Part shown: positions 24,420-31,984 of the stretch, piece after piece
Position numbering within the stretch: position 1 is the first letter of the stretch
Layout of the letters: each line of letters begins with the position of its first letter
The notes under the pieces: generated by a model
What the model was told of the DNA's origin: nothing
The model's database searches: none
What the model saw: only the letters and a program-made list of their open reading frames with translations
Translations under genes and position numbers: made by a program
Source of the DNA: Solirubrobacter ginsenosidimutans
GTDB taxonomy: Bacteria > Actinomycetota > Thermoleophilia > Solirubrobacterales > Solirubrobacteraceae
Reading direction: 5' to 3'
Length of the DNA: 64,000 nucleotides
Assembly: GCF_027587205.1 (NCBI RefSeq)
Contig: NZ_JAPDOD010000001.1
Span: 489,922 to 553,921, forward strand

Positions 24420-24740
24420 TTACGGCGTGCGACTGCGCAAGCGCCAGACGTTCACCGAGATCACCCGCTCGCCGTCGGCGGCGACGGTCGCGCTGTGCGG
24501 CACACCGCCGGGAATCACCGCGAGTTCGCCCGCGGACATCGGCGCCGGGCGGCCGTCGACCACGAAGTCGACGGTCCCGCCCTCGGCGATGAAGGTCACC
24601 TGATCCTCAGGATGCTCGTGCGTCTCCCACGCGCAGCCCGGCTCGTAGCGGTAGACGGTAACCGTCAGCTGGTCGGAGTCGATCGTCGCGCCGAAGATCC
24701 CTGGCCGGACCTCGGTGAACTCCTGATCATCCCAGCGCAT
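24420..24740 (-). CDS. small single-domain cupin
   Basis: A 106-residue cupin with CAWETHEHPEDQVTFIAEG (HxH plus glutamine metal-site pattern) and GELAVIPGGVPHSATV (last histidine ligand). Such proteins act as small isomerases, decarboxylases or binding proteins. Its ATG overlaps the stop of the FAH-family gene by one base, so it belongs to the operon driven by promoter element C and probably helps in the same pathway. Confidence 0.8.
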   Translation of the reverse strand: MRWDDQEFTEVRPGIFGATIDSDQLTVTVYRYEPGCAWETHEHPEDQVTFIAEGGTVDFVVDGRPAPMSAGELAVIPGGVPHSATVAADGERVISVNVWRLRSRTP

Positions 24741-25591
24741 CAGGCGGGCGCGTGGACGTCAGCCCAGGCGACGACGCGGTTGCGCAGGATGCCGACGTTC
24801 TCGATCTCGCACTCGACCTCGTCGCCGGGCTTGAGGTAGAGCGACATCGGGTCGTCGCTGAAGCCGGCCACGCCGGAGACGGTGCCGGTGGAGACGATGT
24901 CCCCGGGGGAGTAGCCCATCGGCGAGTAGTGGCTGATGATCTCCGGGATCGTCACCGACATGCGGCTGGTGTGGGAGACCTGGCGGGACTCGCCATTCAC
25001 GCGCAACTCCATCGACAGGTTGTGGGGGTCGCCGACCTCGTCGGGGGTGACGATCCACGGGCCGATCGGGCAGAAGGTGTCGATGCTCTTGGAGAGGCAG
25101 AAGACGCCGGACTTCATCTCCTCGCGCTGGATGTCGCGCGCGGTGATGTCGTTGAAGATGATGTAGCCGGCGATGTAGTCCTCGGCCTCCTCGGGCGAGA
25201 AGAACTTGCCCGCCTTGCCGATCACGACGGCCAGCTCGAGCTCGTAGTCCATCTCGTTCGTGAGGCCGTCGGGTGGATAGACGATCGCGTCGTCGGTGCC
25301 GATGATGGCGTCGATGTTCTGGAAGAACACGATCCACGGCAGCACGGGGTGCGACCAGTTGACGTTCTTGGACTCCTCGTCGTGCTCGCGGAAGTTGCCC
25401 GCGGTGTGGAAGAACTTCTTCGGGATGATCGGGGCGCGCAGGCGCACGTCGGCGAGCGCGAAGGTCTCGCCGGTCTCGTCGGCGAGGAGTCCGCGCTCGT
25501 AGTAGGTGCGCATGTCCGGCACGTCGAGCTCGACCACGCGCGAGCCTTCGATGCGGCCGACGCGGCCGTCGTCGAACGTCACCAGTTTCAT
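24740..25591 (-). CDS. fumarylacetoacetate hydrolase family protein (FAH-1)
   Basis: A 283-residue FAH-fold enzyme. MDYELELAVVIGKAG is the typical Mg-binding strand, FNDITARDIQREEM and LSKSIDTFCPIGPWIV follow the family pattern, and VSTGTVSGVAGFS stands at the usual TGTPxGVG position. Members hydrolyse or decarboxylate 2-oxo acids made by aromatic ring cleavage (acylpyruvate hydrolase, HpcE-like). The ATG at 25591 has GGGAGATGCG before it. It is divergent from a second FAH gene, an arrangement that suggests two successive steps on a ring-cleavage product. Confidence 0.88.
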   Translation of the reverse strand: MKLVTFDDGRVGRIEGSRVVELDVPDMRTYYERGLLADETGETFALADVRLRAPIIPKKFFHTAGNFREHDEESKNVNWSHPVLPWIVFFQNIDAIIGTDDAIVYPPDGLTNEMDYELELAVVIGKAGKFFSPEEAEDYIAGYIIFNDITARDIQREEMKSGVFCLSKSIDTFCPIGPWIVTPDEVGDPHNLSMELRVNGESRQVSHTSRMSVTIPEIISHYSPMGYSPGDIVSTGTVSGVAGFSDDPMSLYLKPGDEVECEIENVGILRNRVVAWADVHAPA

Positions 25592-25624
25592 CGCATCTCC
25601 CTCAACCCTGTAGACTTACGTGCA

Positions 25625-25656
25625 ACTTGCATACACTCTACAGATCTGCGTAAAGT
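25625..25656 (+). promoter_or_regulatory. island promoter/operator element C
   Basis: Plus strand: ACTTGCATAC (25625-25634), -35-like TTGCAT (25627-25632), 18-base spacer, -10-like TAAAGT (25651-25656), then 8 bases to the ATG at 25665. Minus-strand half-sites TTACGCAGAT and GTATGCAAGT are offset by 19 bases, as in A and B. TGTAGA and TCTACA (25610-25642) form a wider dyad around part of it. It serves the FAH-2 operon and possibly FAH-1 in the opposite direction. Confidence 0.65.
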
Positions 25657-25664
25657 TTCTCAAG

Positions 25665-26492
25665 ATGCGCATCGCGAATTTGCATGACCGGCTCGTGCTG
25701 CTGACCGGCGGTGGCGCGGTCGACGTCGAGCGCGCCTCGGACGGCCGCTTCGGCCCCGACCCGCAGGCGATCTACGCGCGCTGGGACGAGTTCCGCGCGT
25801 GGGAGCCGTCGTACCCGCCCGAGCCGTTCGAGGCCGCGCAGCTCGGCGCGCCCGCCCCGCGCCCGCGCCAGGTCTTCGCCCTCGGGCTCAACTACGCGCT
25901 GCACGCGCGCGAGGCGCGGTTGGAGCTGCCCCCGGCGCCGCTGACCTTCACGAAGTTCCCGTCGTGCATCACGGGTCCTGACGCGGAGGTGGTCGTCGCG
26001 ACCGACCGCGTCGACTGGGAGGTCGAGCTGGTCGCGGTGATCGGGCGCGAGGCGTACCGCGTCGAGGAGACCGACGCCTGGGACCACGTCGCCGGCCTGA
26101 CCGTCGGCCAGGACCTGTCCGCGCGCGACGTGCAGATGGTCGGCTCGCCCCCGCAGTTCAGCCTCGGCAAGTCGTTCCCCGGCTTCGGCCCGACGGGGCC
26201 GTGGCTGGTCACCCCCGACGAGCTCGCCGATCGTGACGACCTCGCGATCGGCTGCGCGGTCAACGGCGAGCCCGTGCAGGGCGACCGCACGTCCTCGATG
26301 CTGTTCAGCGTGGCCGAGACGATCGCGTACCTCTCGTCGATCTGCACGCTGCTGCCCGGCGACCTGATCTTCACCGGCACGCCCGCCGGCGTCGGGAACC
26401 GGATGGACCCGCCGCGCTACTTGAAACCCGGCGACGCGCTAGTCAGCACGATCGAGGGCATCGGCTCGCTCACGACCCGGTTCATCGCGTGA
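25665..26492 (+). CDS. fumarylacetoacetate hydrolase family protein (FAH-2)
   Basis: A 275-residue FAH enzyme. VFALGLNYALHAREARL opens the catalytic domain; DWEVELVAVIGREAY supplies Mg-binding residues; VGQDLSARDVQ and SLGKSFPGFGPTGPWLVT follow; IFTGTPAGVGNRMDPPRYLKPGD is the family's C-terminal signature. This is close to 2-hydroxyhepta-diene-dioate isomerase/acylpyruvase-type proteins. The ATG at 25665 follows the -10-like box by 8 bases with no Shine-Dalgarno, suggesting a leaderless message. It overlaps the SDR gene (GTGA). Confidence 0.9.
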   Translation: MRIANLHDRLVLLTGGGAVDVERASDGRFGPDPQAIYARWDEFRAWEPSYPPEPFEAAQLGAPAPRPRQVFALGLNYALHAREARLELPPAPLTFTKFPSCITGPDAEVVVATDRVDWEVELVAVIGREAYRVEETDAWDHVAGLTVGQDLSARDVQMVGSPPQFSLGKSFPGFGPTGPWLVTPDELADRDDLAIGCAVNGEPVQGDRTSSMLFSVAETIAYLSSICTLLPGDLIFTGTPAGVGNRMDPPRYLKPGDALVSTIEGIGSLTTRFIA

Positions 26493-27205
26493 GCGACTGG
26501 CTGGGACTCGCTGGGCGCCGGGTGGTGATCGCCGGCGGCGCCGGCGGTTTCGGTGCGGCGATCACGGACGCGTTCCGCGCCGCCGGTGCGCAGACCGCGG
26601 TGATCGACGTCGCCGGGGGCGACCACATCCAGGCCGACCTGCGCGACGCGGGCGCCGCGCGTGCGGCGATGGCCGAGGCGGCGGACCGTCTTGGCGGCGT
26701 GGACGTCTTCGTCCACGCCGTCGGCATCAACCGCCGCAAGCCGATCGACGAGTACACCGATGCCGACTGGGACGACATCGTCGCCATCAACCTGTCGAGC
26801 GCGTTCTGGACCGCCCGTGCCGCGCTTCCGAAGATGCGCGAGCAGGGCTTCGGGCGGATCGTCTTCTTCTCGTCGGTCGCGGGGCGCAGCGGCCACAAGC
26901 ACCATGGGCCGTACGCGGCGACGAAGGGCGCGATCAACCAGCTGATGCGGGTGATGGCCCACGAGTCCGCGGCCGACGGCGTGACGGTCAACGCGGTCGC
27001 GCCCGGCTACATGGACACCGAGCTCACGCGCCAGTACCTCGCGGACCATCCGGGGCGGCGCGAAGCGCTCATCGAGCTGATCCCGGCCGGGCGTTTCGCC
27101 CGCATCGACGAGGTCGTCGGGCCGGTGCTGTTCCTGTGCTCGAAGCAGGCGAGCTTCGTCACGGGCACGGTCTTGTACATCGACGGCGGACGGAGCGTGA
27201 TCTAA
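26489..27205 (+). CDS. short-chain dehydrogenase/reductase (SDR-2)
   Basis: A 238-residue classical SDR: cofactor motif IAGGAGGFGAA, HAVGIN at the NNAG position, catalytic serine in FFSSVAGRSG and intact YAATK. C-terminus VTGTVLYIDGGRSV is typical. The acid after strand 2 (AVIDVAGG) favours NAD(H) over NADP(H). GTG start overlaps the FAH-2 stop, and three bases separate it from the next SDR. It probably oxidises an alcohol intermediate of the same pathway. Confidence 0.9.
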   Translation: MSDWLGLAGRRVVIAGGAGGFGAAITDAFRAAGAQTAVIDVAGGDHIQADLRDAGAARAAMAEAADRLGGVDVFVHAVGINRRKPIDEYTDADWDDIVAINLSSAFWTARAALPKMREQGFGRIVFFSSVAGRSGHKHHGPYAATKGAINQLMRVMAHESAADGVTVNAVAPGYMDTELTRQYLADHPGRREALIELIPAGRFARIDEVVGPVLFLCSKQASFVTGTVLYIDGGRSVI

Positions 27206-27208
27206 GAC

Positions 27209-27973
27209 ATGGCGGGCAAGGTCCAGGACAAAGTGGTGATGGTGACCGGCGCGGGGACCGGCTTCGGCGCGCAGCTGGCCGTGCGGGCGGCGCAGGAGGG
27301 CGCGAGCCGCGTGATCGTCCACTACCGCAGCTCGGCGGCGGGTGCGGAGGAGACGGCCGCGAACGTCCGTGCGGCGGGCGCCGAAGCGACCTTGATGCAG
27401 GGTGACATCTCGGTCTGGGACGAGATCAAGCGGATGGCCGACGAGGCGGGTGACGTCGACGTCCTGGTCAACAACGTCGGTGACATGGCGTCCTCGCAGA
27501 CCTCGTGGCGCGAGCTCGACGAGGCGACGATCGACCACTGCCTCGCGGTCGACATCAAGGGCACGATGCTGATGGTCCACGAGTTCGGCACGCGGATGCT
27601 CGATCGCGGCGCCCGCGGCGCGATCGTCAACATCGGTTCGACGGTGATTGTGCGCGGCAGCCCGCGCGCGCCGATCTACGCCGCCGGCAAGTACGGCCTG
27701 CTCGGCATCACCAAGTCCTACGCCAAGGCGCTCGCGCCGCAGGTGCGGGTGAACATCTTCGCGCCGGGGTTCATGGCCACGCCCGCCGTGCTCGAGCGGC
27801 CGGACTTCCAGGCGGGCCGCGGCGAGCAGATCACCCGCGACACGCCGATGGGGCAGATCCCGCCGCCGGAGGAGCTCACCGGCGCCGCGCTCTTCCTCGC
27901 CTCCGACGACGCCGGCCACATCACCGGCAGCTACATGATCTGCGACGGCGGCTACTCGATGCTCGGCGCGTAG
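27209..27973 (+). CDS. short-chain dehydrogenase/reductase (SDR-3)
   Basis: A 254-residue classical SDR: VTGAGTGFGAQLA cofactor motif, VNNVGD, serine strand NIGSTVIVRGSP, active-site YAAGK and C-terminal ITGSYMICDGGYSM. Strand 2 reads IVHYRSSAAG, where an arginine suggests NADP(H) preference. It is the last gene of the FAH-2 operon; its 3' end overlaps the convergent metallo-hydrolase gene by 22 bases. Confidence 0.9.
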   Translation: MAGKVQDKVVMVTGAGTGFGAQLAVRAAQEGASRVIVHYRSSAAGAEETAANVRAAGAEATLMQGDISVWDEIKRMADEAGDVDVLVNNVGDMASSQTSWRELDEATIDHCLAVDIKGTMLMVHEFGTRMLDRGARGAIVNIGSTVIVRGSPRAPIYAAGKYGLLGITKSYAKALAPQVRVNIFAPGFMATPAVLERPDFQAGRGEQITRDTPMGQIPPPEELTGAALFLASDDAGHITGSYMICDGGYSMLGA

Positions 27974-28785
27974 CGCCAAGCGCGCTCGCCGTCGCCGTTG
28001 ACCGTGACCAGGCGCCCGAAGCGGTTGCCCGCGTCGTGCGTCATGGTCACGTACGTGTCGCTGTCGAGCAGCTCGTGGGCGAGCGCGGCGCGGGTGGCGC
28101 GGGCGAGCTCCGGGTCGACGTCGGTCGCCGACGTCCAGTCGTCGCTGAGCAGCTGCGCGGGGTTGTGCGCGGCGTCGGCGAGCAGCAGCGCGCGCTCCCC
28201 ACGCGAGCGGATCTCGACCACGCAGTGCCCGGGGGAGTGACCGGGAGCGAGCCGCAGCGCGATGCCGGGGATGATCTCGCCGTCGGCGATGTGCTTGTGG
28301 ATCCGGTCGGCGAGCGGGGCGAGGCGCGCGGGTGCTGGGATCGCCCCGAAGTCCTCGCGTCCCGGGCCCGTCTCGGGCGCCGGGTCCGCGCCGCACCAGT
28401 GATGCCAGTCGATCGCGTGACAGTGATGCTCGGCGTGCGAGAACAGGATGCGCGTCCCGTCGGTGGCCCAGCCGACGTGGTCGAAGTGCAGGTGGGTGAA
28501 GATCACGTCCGTGACGTCGTCGACGCGCACGCCGGCTTCCGCCAGACGTTGCGGGAGGGTGCCGACGGGCAGCTCGGGCAGCGCGCCGCCGCCGATCCCG
28601 GTGTCGACGATCACGAGTCGCTCGCGCGTGCGCACCAGGAAGCCGCCGAAGTTGACGCCCATCAGGCCGTCGGCGTCCAGAAAGCCGTCCGGCCACTCGG
28701 CGGCGGGCTTGCTCAGCAGCGCGTCGGGCGGGATCCGCAGCTCGCCGTCGCTCAGCGGGGTGATGTCGATGTCTCCGATGCGCAC
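27952..28785 (-). CDS. metallo-beta-lactamase-fold hydrolase
   Basis: About 277 residues. The zinc motif THLHFDHVGW (HxHxDH) is intact, and further ligands lie in APGHSPGHCV and LLADAAHNP. The family includes lactonases and thioester hydrolases. The likely start is GTG at 28785, eight bases after the ketopantoate-reductase-like gene; no upstream ATG is in homology. It ends a three-gene operon that begins at promoter D. A lactonase step after ring cleavage would fit, but this is inference. Confidence 0.85.
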   Translation of the reverse strand: MRIGDIDITPLSDGELRIPPDALLSKPAAEWPDGFLDADGLMGVNFGGFLVRTRERLVIVDTGIGGGALPELPVGTLPQRLAEAGVRVDDVTDVIFTHLHFDHVGWATDGTRILFSHAEHHCHAIDWHHWCGADPAPETGPGREDFGAIPAPARLAPLADRIHKHIADGEIIPGIALRLAPGHSPGHCVVEIRSRGERALLLADAAHNPAQLLSDDWTSATDVDPELARATRAALAHELLDSDTYVTMTHDAGNRFGRLVTVNGDGERAWRYAPSIE

Positions 28786-28793
28786 GGGCGTGT

Positions 28794-29687
28794 TCAGTCC
28801 TTGTGGTTCCAGCCGGCCTCGAGGCCGGCGATCAGCGCGGCGATCGCCGCGTGCAACGGCGTGGGGACACCCACCGCCTTGCCCGCCCGCACGATCCCGC
28901 CGTTGAGGGCGTCGATCTCCGTCGGCCGGTGCGCCAGGACGTCCTGGAGCATGCTCGGCTTGTGGGCGAAGTTCTCCTCGGCCGCGCGGGTGATCAGCGC
29001 GTCCGGGTCGCTGTCGAGCGTGATGCCGAGCGCGTCGGCCACGGCACGGCCCTCGTCGACCAGCGCCGTGACGGTCGCTCGCAGCTCCGGCTGCGCGCAC
29101 AGCTCGCCGTGGGTCAGGCCCGTCAGCGCGGCCAGCGGGTTGGTCGCGGCATTGAAGAGCAGCTTGGTCCACTGCGCGCCGCGGGAGTCGGCCAGCGCGA
29201 CCCCGCCGATCATCTCCGCGAGCGCGCGGATCTCCTCCTCGCGGGCGGGCTGCGGCTCGAACGGCCCGAGCCACGTGGTGCCGGGCGCGTCCTCATGCAC
29301 GACCCCCGGCGCGACGACGTGCCCGGCGAGCAGCGTGACCCCACGGATCACCCGCGGGACATACCGAGCGACGACCTCCTCGCTCCCGATCCCGTTCTGC
29401 ACGCTGCACACCGCCCCACCCGCAAACACGTGCGCGGTCGCCGCCATCGCCGCCTCGGTGAAAGTCGCCTTGGTCGCGACGATCCCAAGCTCGCACGGCG
29501 GAATCTCACCGGCGTCGGTGCGAGCATTGATGCGCGCCACCGCGCCGCCCTCGATCCGCAGCCCATCGCGATGGATGGCTTCGACGTGGGGGGCGGAGAC
29601 GTCGTAGGCCCAGACCTCGGCGTGGGCGGCGAGGCGGGCGGCGAAGAGGCTGCCGATCGCGCCGCAGCCGACGACGCAGACCCTCAC
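28794..29687 (-). CDS. ketopantoate reductase-like 2-oxoacid reductase
   Basis: About 297 residues of the ApbA/PanE superfamily. Rossmann motif VCVVGCGAIGSLFAARLA, then VATKATFTE and VQNGIGSEEV, and the C-terminal helix bundle with QWTKLLFNAATNPLAALTG, where the lysine is the usual catalytic residue. GTG at 29687 overlaps the upstream stop (GTGA). Its place in a catabolic operon argues for a pathway-specific 2-keto acid reductase rather than pantothenate synthesis, although that cannot be excluded. Confidence 0.85.
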   Translation of the reverse strand: MRVCVVGCGAIGSLFAARLAAHAEVWAYDVSAPHVEAIHRDGLRIEGGAVARINARTDAGEIPPCELGIVATKATFTEAAMAATAHVFAGGAVCSVQNGIGSEEVVARYVPRVIRGVTLLAGHVVAPGVVHEDAPGTTWLGPFEPQPAREEEIRALAEMIGGVALADSRGAQWTKLLFNAATNPLAALTGLTHGELCAQPELRATVTALVDEGRAVADALGITLDSDPDALITRAAEENFAHKPSMLQDVLAHRPTEIDALNGGIVRAGKAVGVPTPLHAAIAALIAGLEAGWNHKD

Positions 29688-30622
29688 GAGGCGAGCACCG
29701 CGGCCGCCAGTTCGTGGCAGAGCTGCGGCGGGGCGCCGCCGATCCCGAGCCCGGCGACGACGCGCTCGCCGTCGGTGACGGGCAGCCCGCCGGGAAGCGC
29801 GGAGACCTTGTAGGGGAGCAGCGGGGCTGCGCCGTCGGGCAGCTCGCTGCTGGGCAGTTGGAACGTCGCTGCGGCCGCGGCGACGGCCTCGGCCACGAAG
29901 GGGCCGGCGGTCGGCGCGTCGTCCATGCAGTCCTGCTGGATCGGGTCGCCGCGCCGGTCGACGATCGCGACGGCGATCCGGAGATCCCGCCGCCGCGCCG
30001 CGACGAGCACGCGGTCGGCGAGATCGAGCGCCCACGCGAGCTCGAGCTGGGCGGACGCCGGCGGCGGGTCGGCCATCCCGAGCCCCGGCTCGTCGGGCAG
30101 CGCGCCGTACGCGTCCAGCCAGCGCTGCTCGTCATCGCCATGCTGGCCGACGTACGGAATCCCGAGCGCATAGTGGACGAGCAGGTCCTCGCCGTTGGCG
30201 GGCTTGCCGTCGGCGATCAGCTTGCGCCTCTCAGCGCCCGGATAGTCGACGAACGGGCCGACGGTCGCACCTGAAGCGGCGATGCCGGCGATCACCGGCT
30301 CGCCGATCGGCATCCCGCCCGCGCCCGGGAACACCGCCTCAGGCGAGCACGCGACGAACCCACGCTCCATCGGCGCCGGCAGCGTGCGCATGCGCCCGAG
30401 GTGCACGACGCTCGGTAGCTGCTGCGTCGCCGCGATCCACGCCTTCGAGCGCGCCCGCGCCATCCCACTGGTCCCGCCGCGGTCCATCCGCGAGGCTGAG
30501 ACCAGCGCGCCGCTGGCGCCCACGACCGCCACCGCCCCGCGGACCCCGATGTCCTCGGCCTTGTCGATGGCGCGCGCGACGAGCGCACGGGCCGAGTACA
30601 ACGGCATGTCCCGCGGGTGCAT
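29684..30622 (-). CDS. tandem DUF336 (GlcG/HbpS-like) protein
   Basis: About 312 residues, twice the size of usual DUF336 proteins. The first module runs from ALVARAIDKAEDIGVRGAVAVVGASGALVSASRMDRG through PVIAGIAASGATVGPF. A second runs from ELAWALDLADRVLVAARRRDLRIAVAIVDRRGDPIQQD to ERVVAGLGIGGAPPQLCHELA. Single-module relatives bind haem or small molecules or sit in glycolate and aromatic catabolism loci. The start at 30622 (MHPRD) lies 7 bases from a -10-like TATACT; 30607 is an alternative. First gene of the operon with the ketopantoate-reductase-like and MBL proteins. Confidence 0.75.
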   Translation of the reverse strand: MHPRDMPLYSARALVARAIDKAEDIGVRGAVAVVGASGALVSASRMDRGGTSGMARARSKAWIAATQQLPSVVHLGRMRTLPAPMERGFVACSPEAVFPGAGGMPIGEPVIAGIAASGATVGPFVDYPGAERRKLIADGKPANGEDLLVHYALGIPYVGQHGDDEQRWLDAYGALPDEPGLGMADPPPASAQLELAWALDLADRVLVAARRRDLRIAVAIVDRRGDPIQQDCMDDAPTAGPFVAEAVAAAAATFQLPSSELPDGAAPLLPYKVSALPGGLPVTDGERVVAGLGIGGAPPQLCHELAAAVLAS

Positions 30623-30629
30623 CACGCGA

Positions 30630-30674
30630 AGTATACAGACACGCGAGATGGACTCTCTACGCATAAGTGCGTAC
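30630..30674 (-). promoter_or_regulatory. island promoter/operator element D (variant)
   Basis: On the minus strand a -10-like TATACT (30635-30630) lies 7 bases from the ATG at 30622. Upstream is a perfect palindrome TACGCA-TAAG-TGCGTA (30658-30673). The 15-mer CGCATAAGTGCGTAC (30660-30674) differs from element B (reverse of 4576-4590) at one base. There is no TTGCAT -35 here, so the half-sites are arranged differently from A-C. Confidence 0.55.
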
Positions 30675-30683
30675 AGAATTCGC

Positions 30684-31880
30684 TCAAGCGCGGAACGCGC
30701 CGACCAGTCGTTGCAGCGAGGCGGCCATCTGCGCGAGCTCGTCGCTGGAGGCGGAGATCTCCTGCGTGGCGGCCGAGGACTGCTGCGTCGCGGCCGAGAC
30801 GTCGGCGGTCGCGTCCCCGGCCTCGCGCGCGATCTCGCCGACGGCGCCCGTGGCGGTCGACATGCGCTCGATGCAGCCGGACACGCTCGTGATGCCCTCG
30901 GCAAGGGCATGGAACGCGGCCTCGGTCCTGCGGACCGTCTCGTTCGAGGATTCGGCGAGCCGGCGCACCTCGTCGGCGACGACGGCGAACCCGCGCCCCT
31001 GCTCACCCGCGCGGGCGGCCTCGATCGCGGCGTTGAGCGCCAGCAGGTTGGTCTGGTCGGAGATGGCGGCGATCTGGCTCGTGAGCGCGACTCCCTGCTC
31101 GGCCAGCAGCCCGGCCTCCGCCGCGAGCCCTTCGGCCTCGCGATTGATCGCCCGCGCCGCGTCGATGCTCTCGATCTGGCGTGCGGCGCCCTCCGCCACG
31201 GCCGAGGAGAGCCGCGCGATGTTCTCGATCGCCGCGCCGGTCTGGAGCGTGGTGCTCGACATCTGCTCCGACGCCCCGGCGACCTGCGACGCGGTGGCGC
31301 CGATCGAGACGATCATCTCGGCGATCCCGGCGCGCGTCGCGTTGTAGGCCTCCAGCCCACCCTGCGCCTTGCCGAGCATGACGTTGAACGTCTCGCCGAG
31401 CGCCCCGAGCTCGCTGCCGGGGACCGGCACGAGCGGCGTCGTCGCGGGCTCGACGCCGGTCGTCAGGTCCCCGTCGGCCATCGCCGCCAGGCCTTCACCG
31501 AGGCCGGTGAGGCAATGATCGCTGAGGCTGTTCAGCCGCTCCTGAAGTCCTGCGAGGCAGCTGTGATCGCCGAGCGCCGCGCGCAACGTCTCGCGGACGC
31601 CGTTGTAGCCCTCGAGCGCGGCCTGCGCCTGCGCCAGCATCGCGTTGAAGAGCTCGACCAGCTCCTGCGTCTCCGGGTCGGCGGCGCGCACGTCGATCCG
31701 GGTGGTGCGAGCGGACACCTGGACCGTCAGGTCGCCGCCCTGCATCGCCTCCAGCCCCGCGACGAGGCTCGTGAGGCAATGGTCATGCAGGCTGCGCAGG
31801 CGCAGCTTGAGCTCGAGAGCGGTCGGGTCGGGGGCGGCGACCGGCTCGGTCGAGCGGCGACGTCGGAGGAGGGAGGACAT
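30684..31880 (-). CDS. soluble methyl-accepting chemotaxis-like receptor
   Basis: About 398 residues without a transmembrane segment. The C-terminal half is a signalling coiled coil with the kinase-contact tip [38 protein letters not shown]. The N-terminal half has two HAMP-like repeats 88 residues apart, each with the motif SLxDHCLTxLxxGLxAMxxGDLT (Asp33-His34-Cys35 and Asp121-His122-Cys123), plus DHSC at 105-108. Those His/Cys clusters could bind metal or haem. Start at 31880 follows GGGAGGAC. It is divergent from a GGDEF-EAL gene, hinting at a shared signalling task. Confidence 0.88.
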   Translation of the reverse strand: MSSLLRRRRSTEPVAAPDPTALELKLRLRSLHDHCLTSLVAGLEAMQGGDLTVQVSARTTRIDVRAADPETQELVELFNAMLAQAQAALEGYNGVRETLRAALGDHSCLAGLQERLNSLSDHCLTGLGEGLAAMADGDLTTGVEPATTPLVPVPGSELGALGETFNVMLGKAQGGLEAYNATRAGIAEMIVSIGATASQVAGASEQMSSTTLQTGAAIENIARLSSAVAEGAARQIESIDAARAINREAEGLAAEAGLLAEQGVALTSQIAAISDQTNLLALNAAIEAARAGEQGRGFAVVADEVRRLAESSNETVRRTEAAFHALAEGITSVSGCIERMSTATGAVGEIAREAGDATADVSAATQQSSAATQEISASSDELAQMAASLQRLVGAFRA

Positions 31881-31984
31881 GTCCGTCGCTATCGGCACTC
31901 CGGTGGCGCTGGGCGCGCTCAATCATCCGGGTGAAATCCCCGCTCAGCCGCAGAACGGGCCCGATCGCTGCCGATGACTGAGGC

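Noticed and set aside
31881..31984. Possible flagellar sigma-28 promoters for the chemoreceptor and GGDEF-EAL genes (GCCGATAG and GCCGATGA before each start).
   Set aside because: No TAAA-type -35 lies at the required distance on either strand, and no flagellar or chemotaxis genes are nearby.
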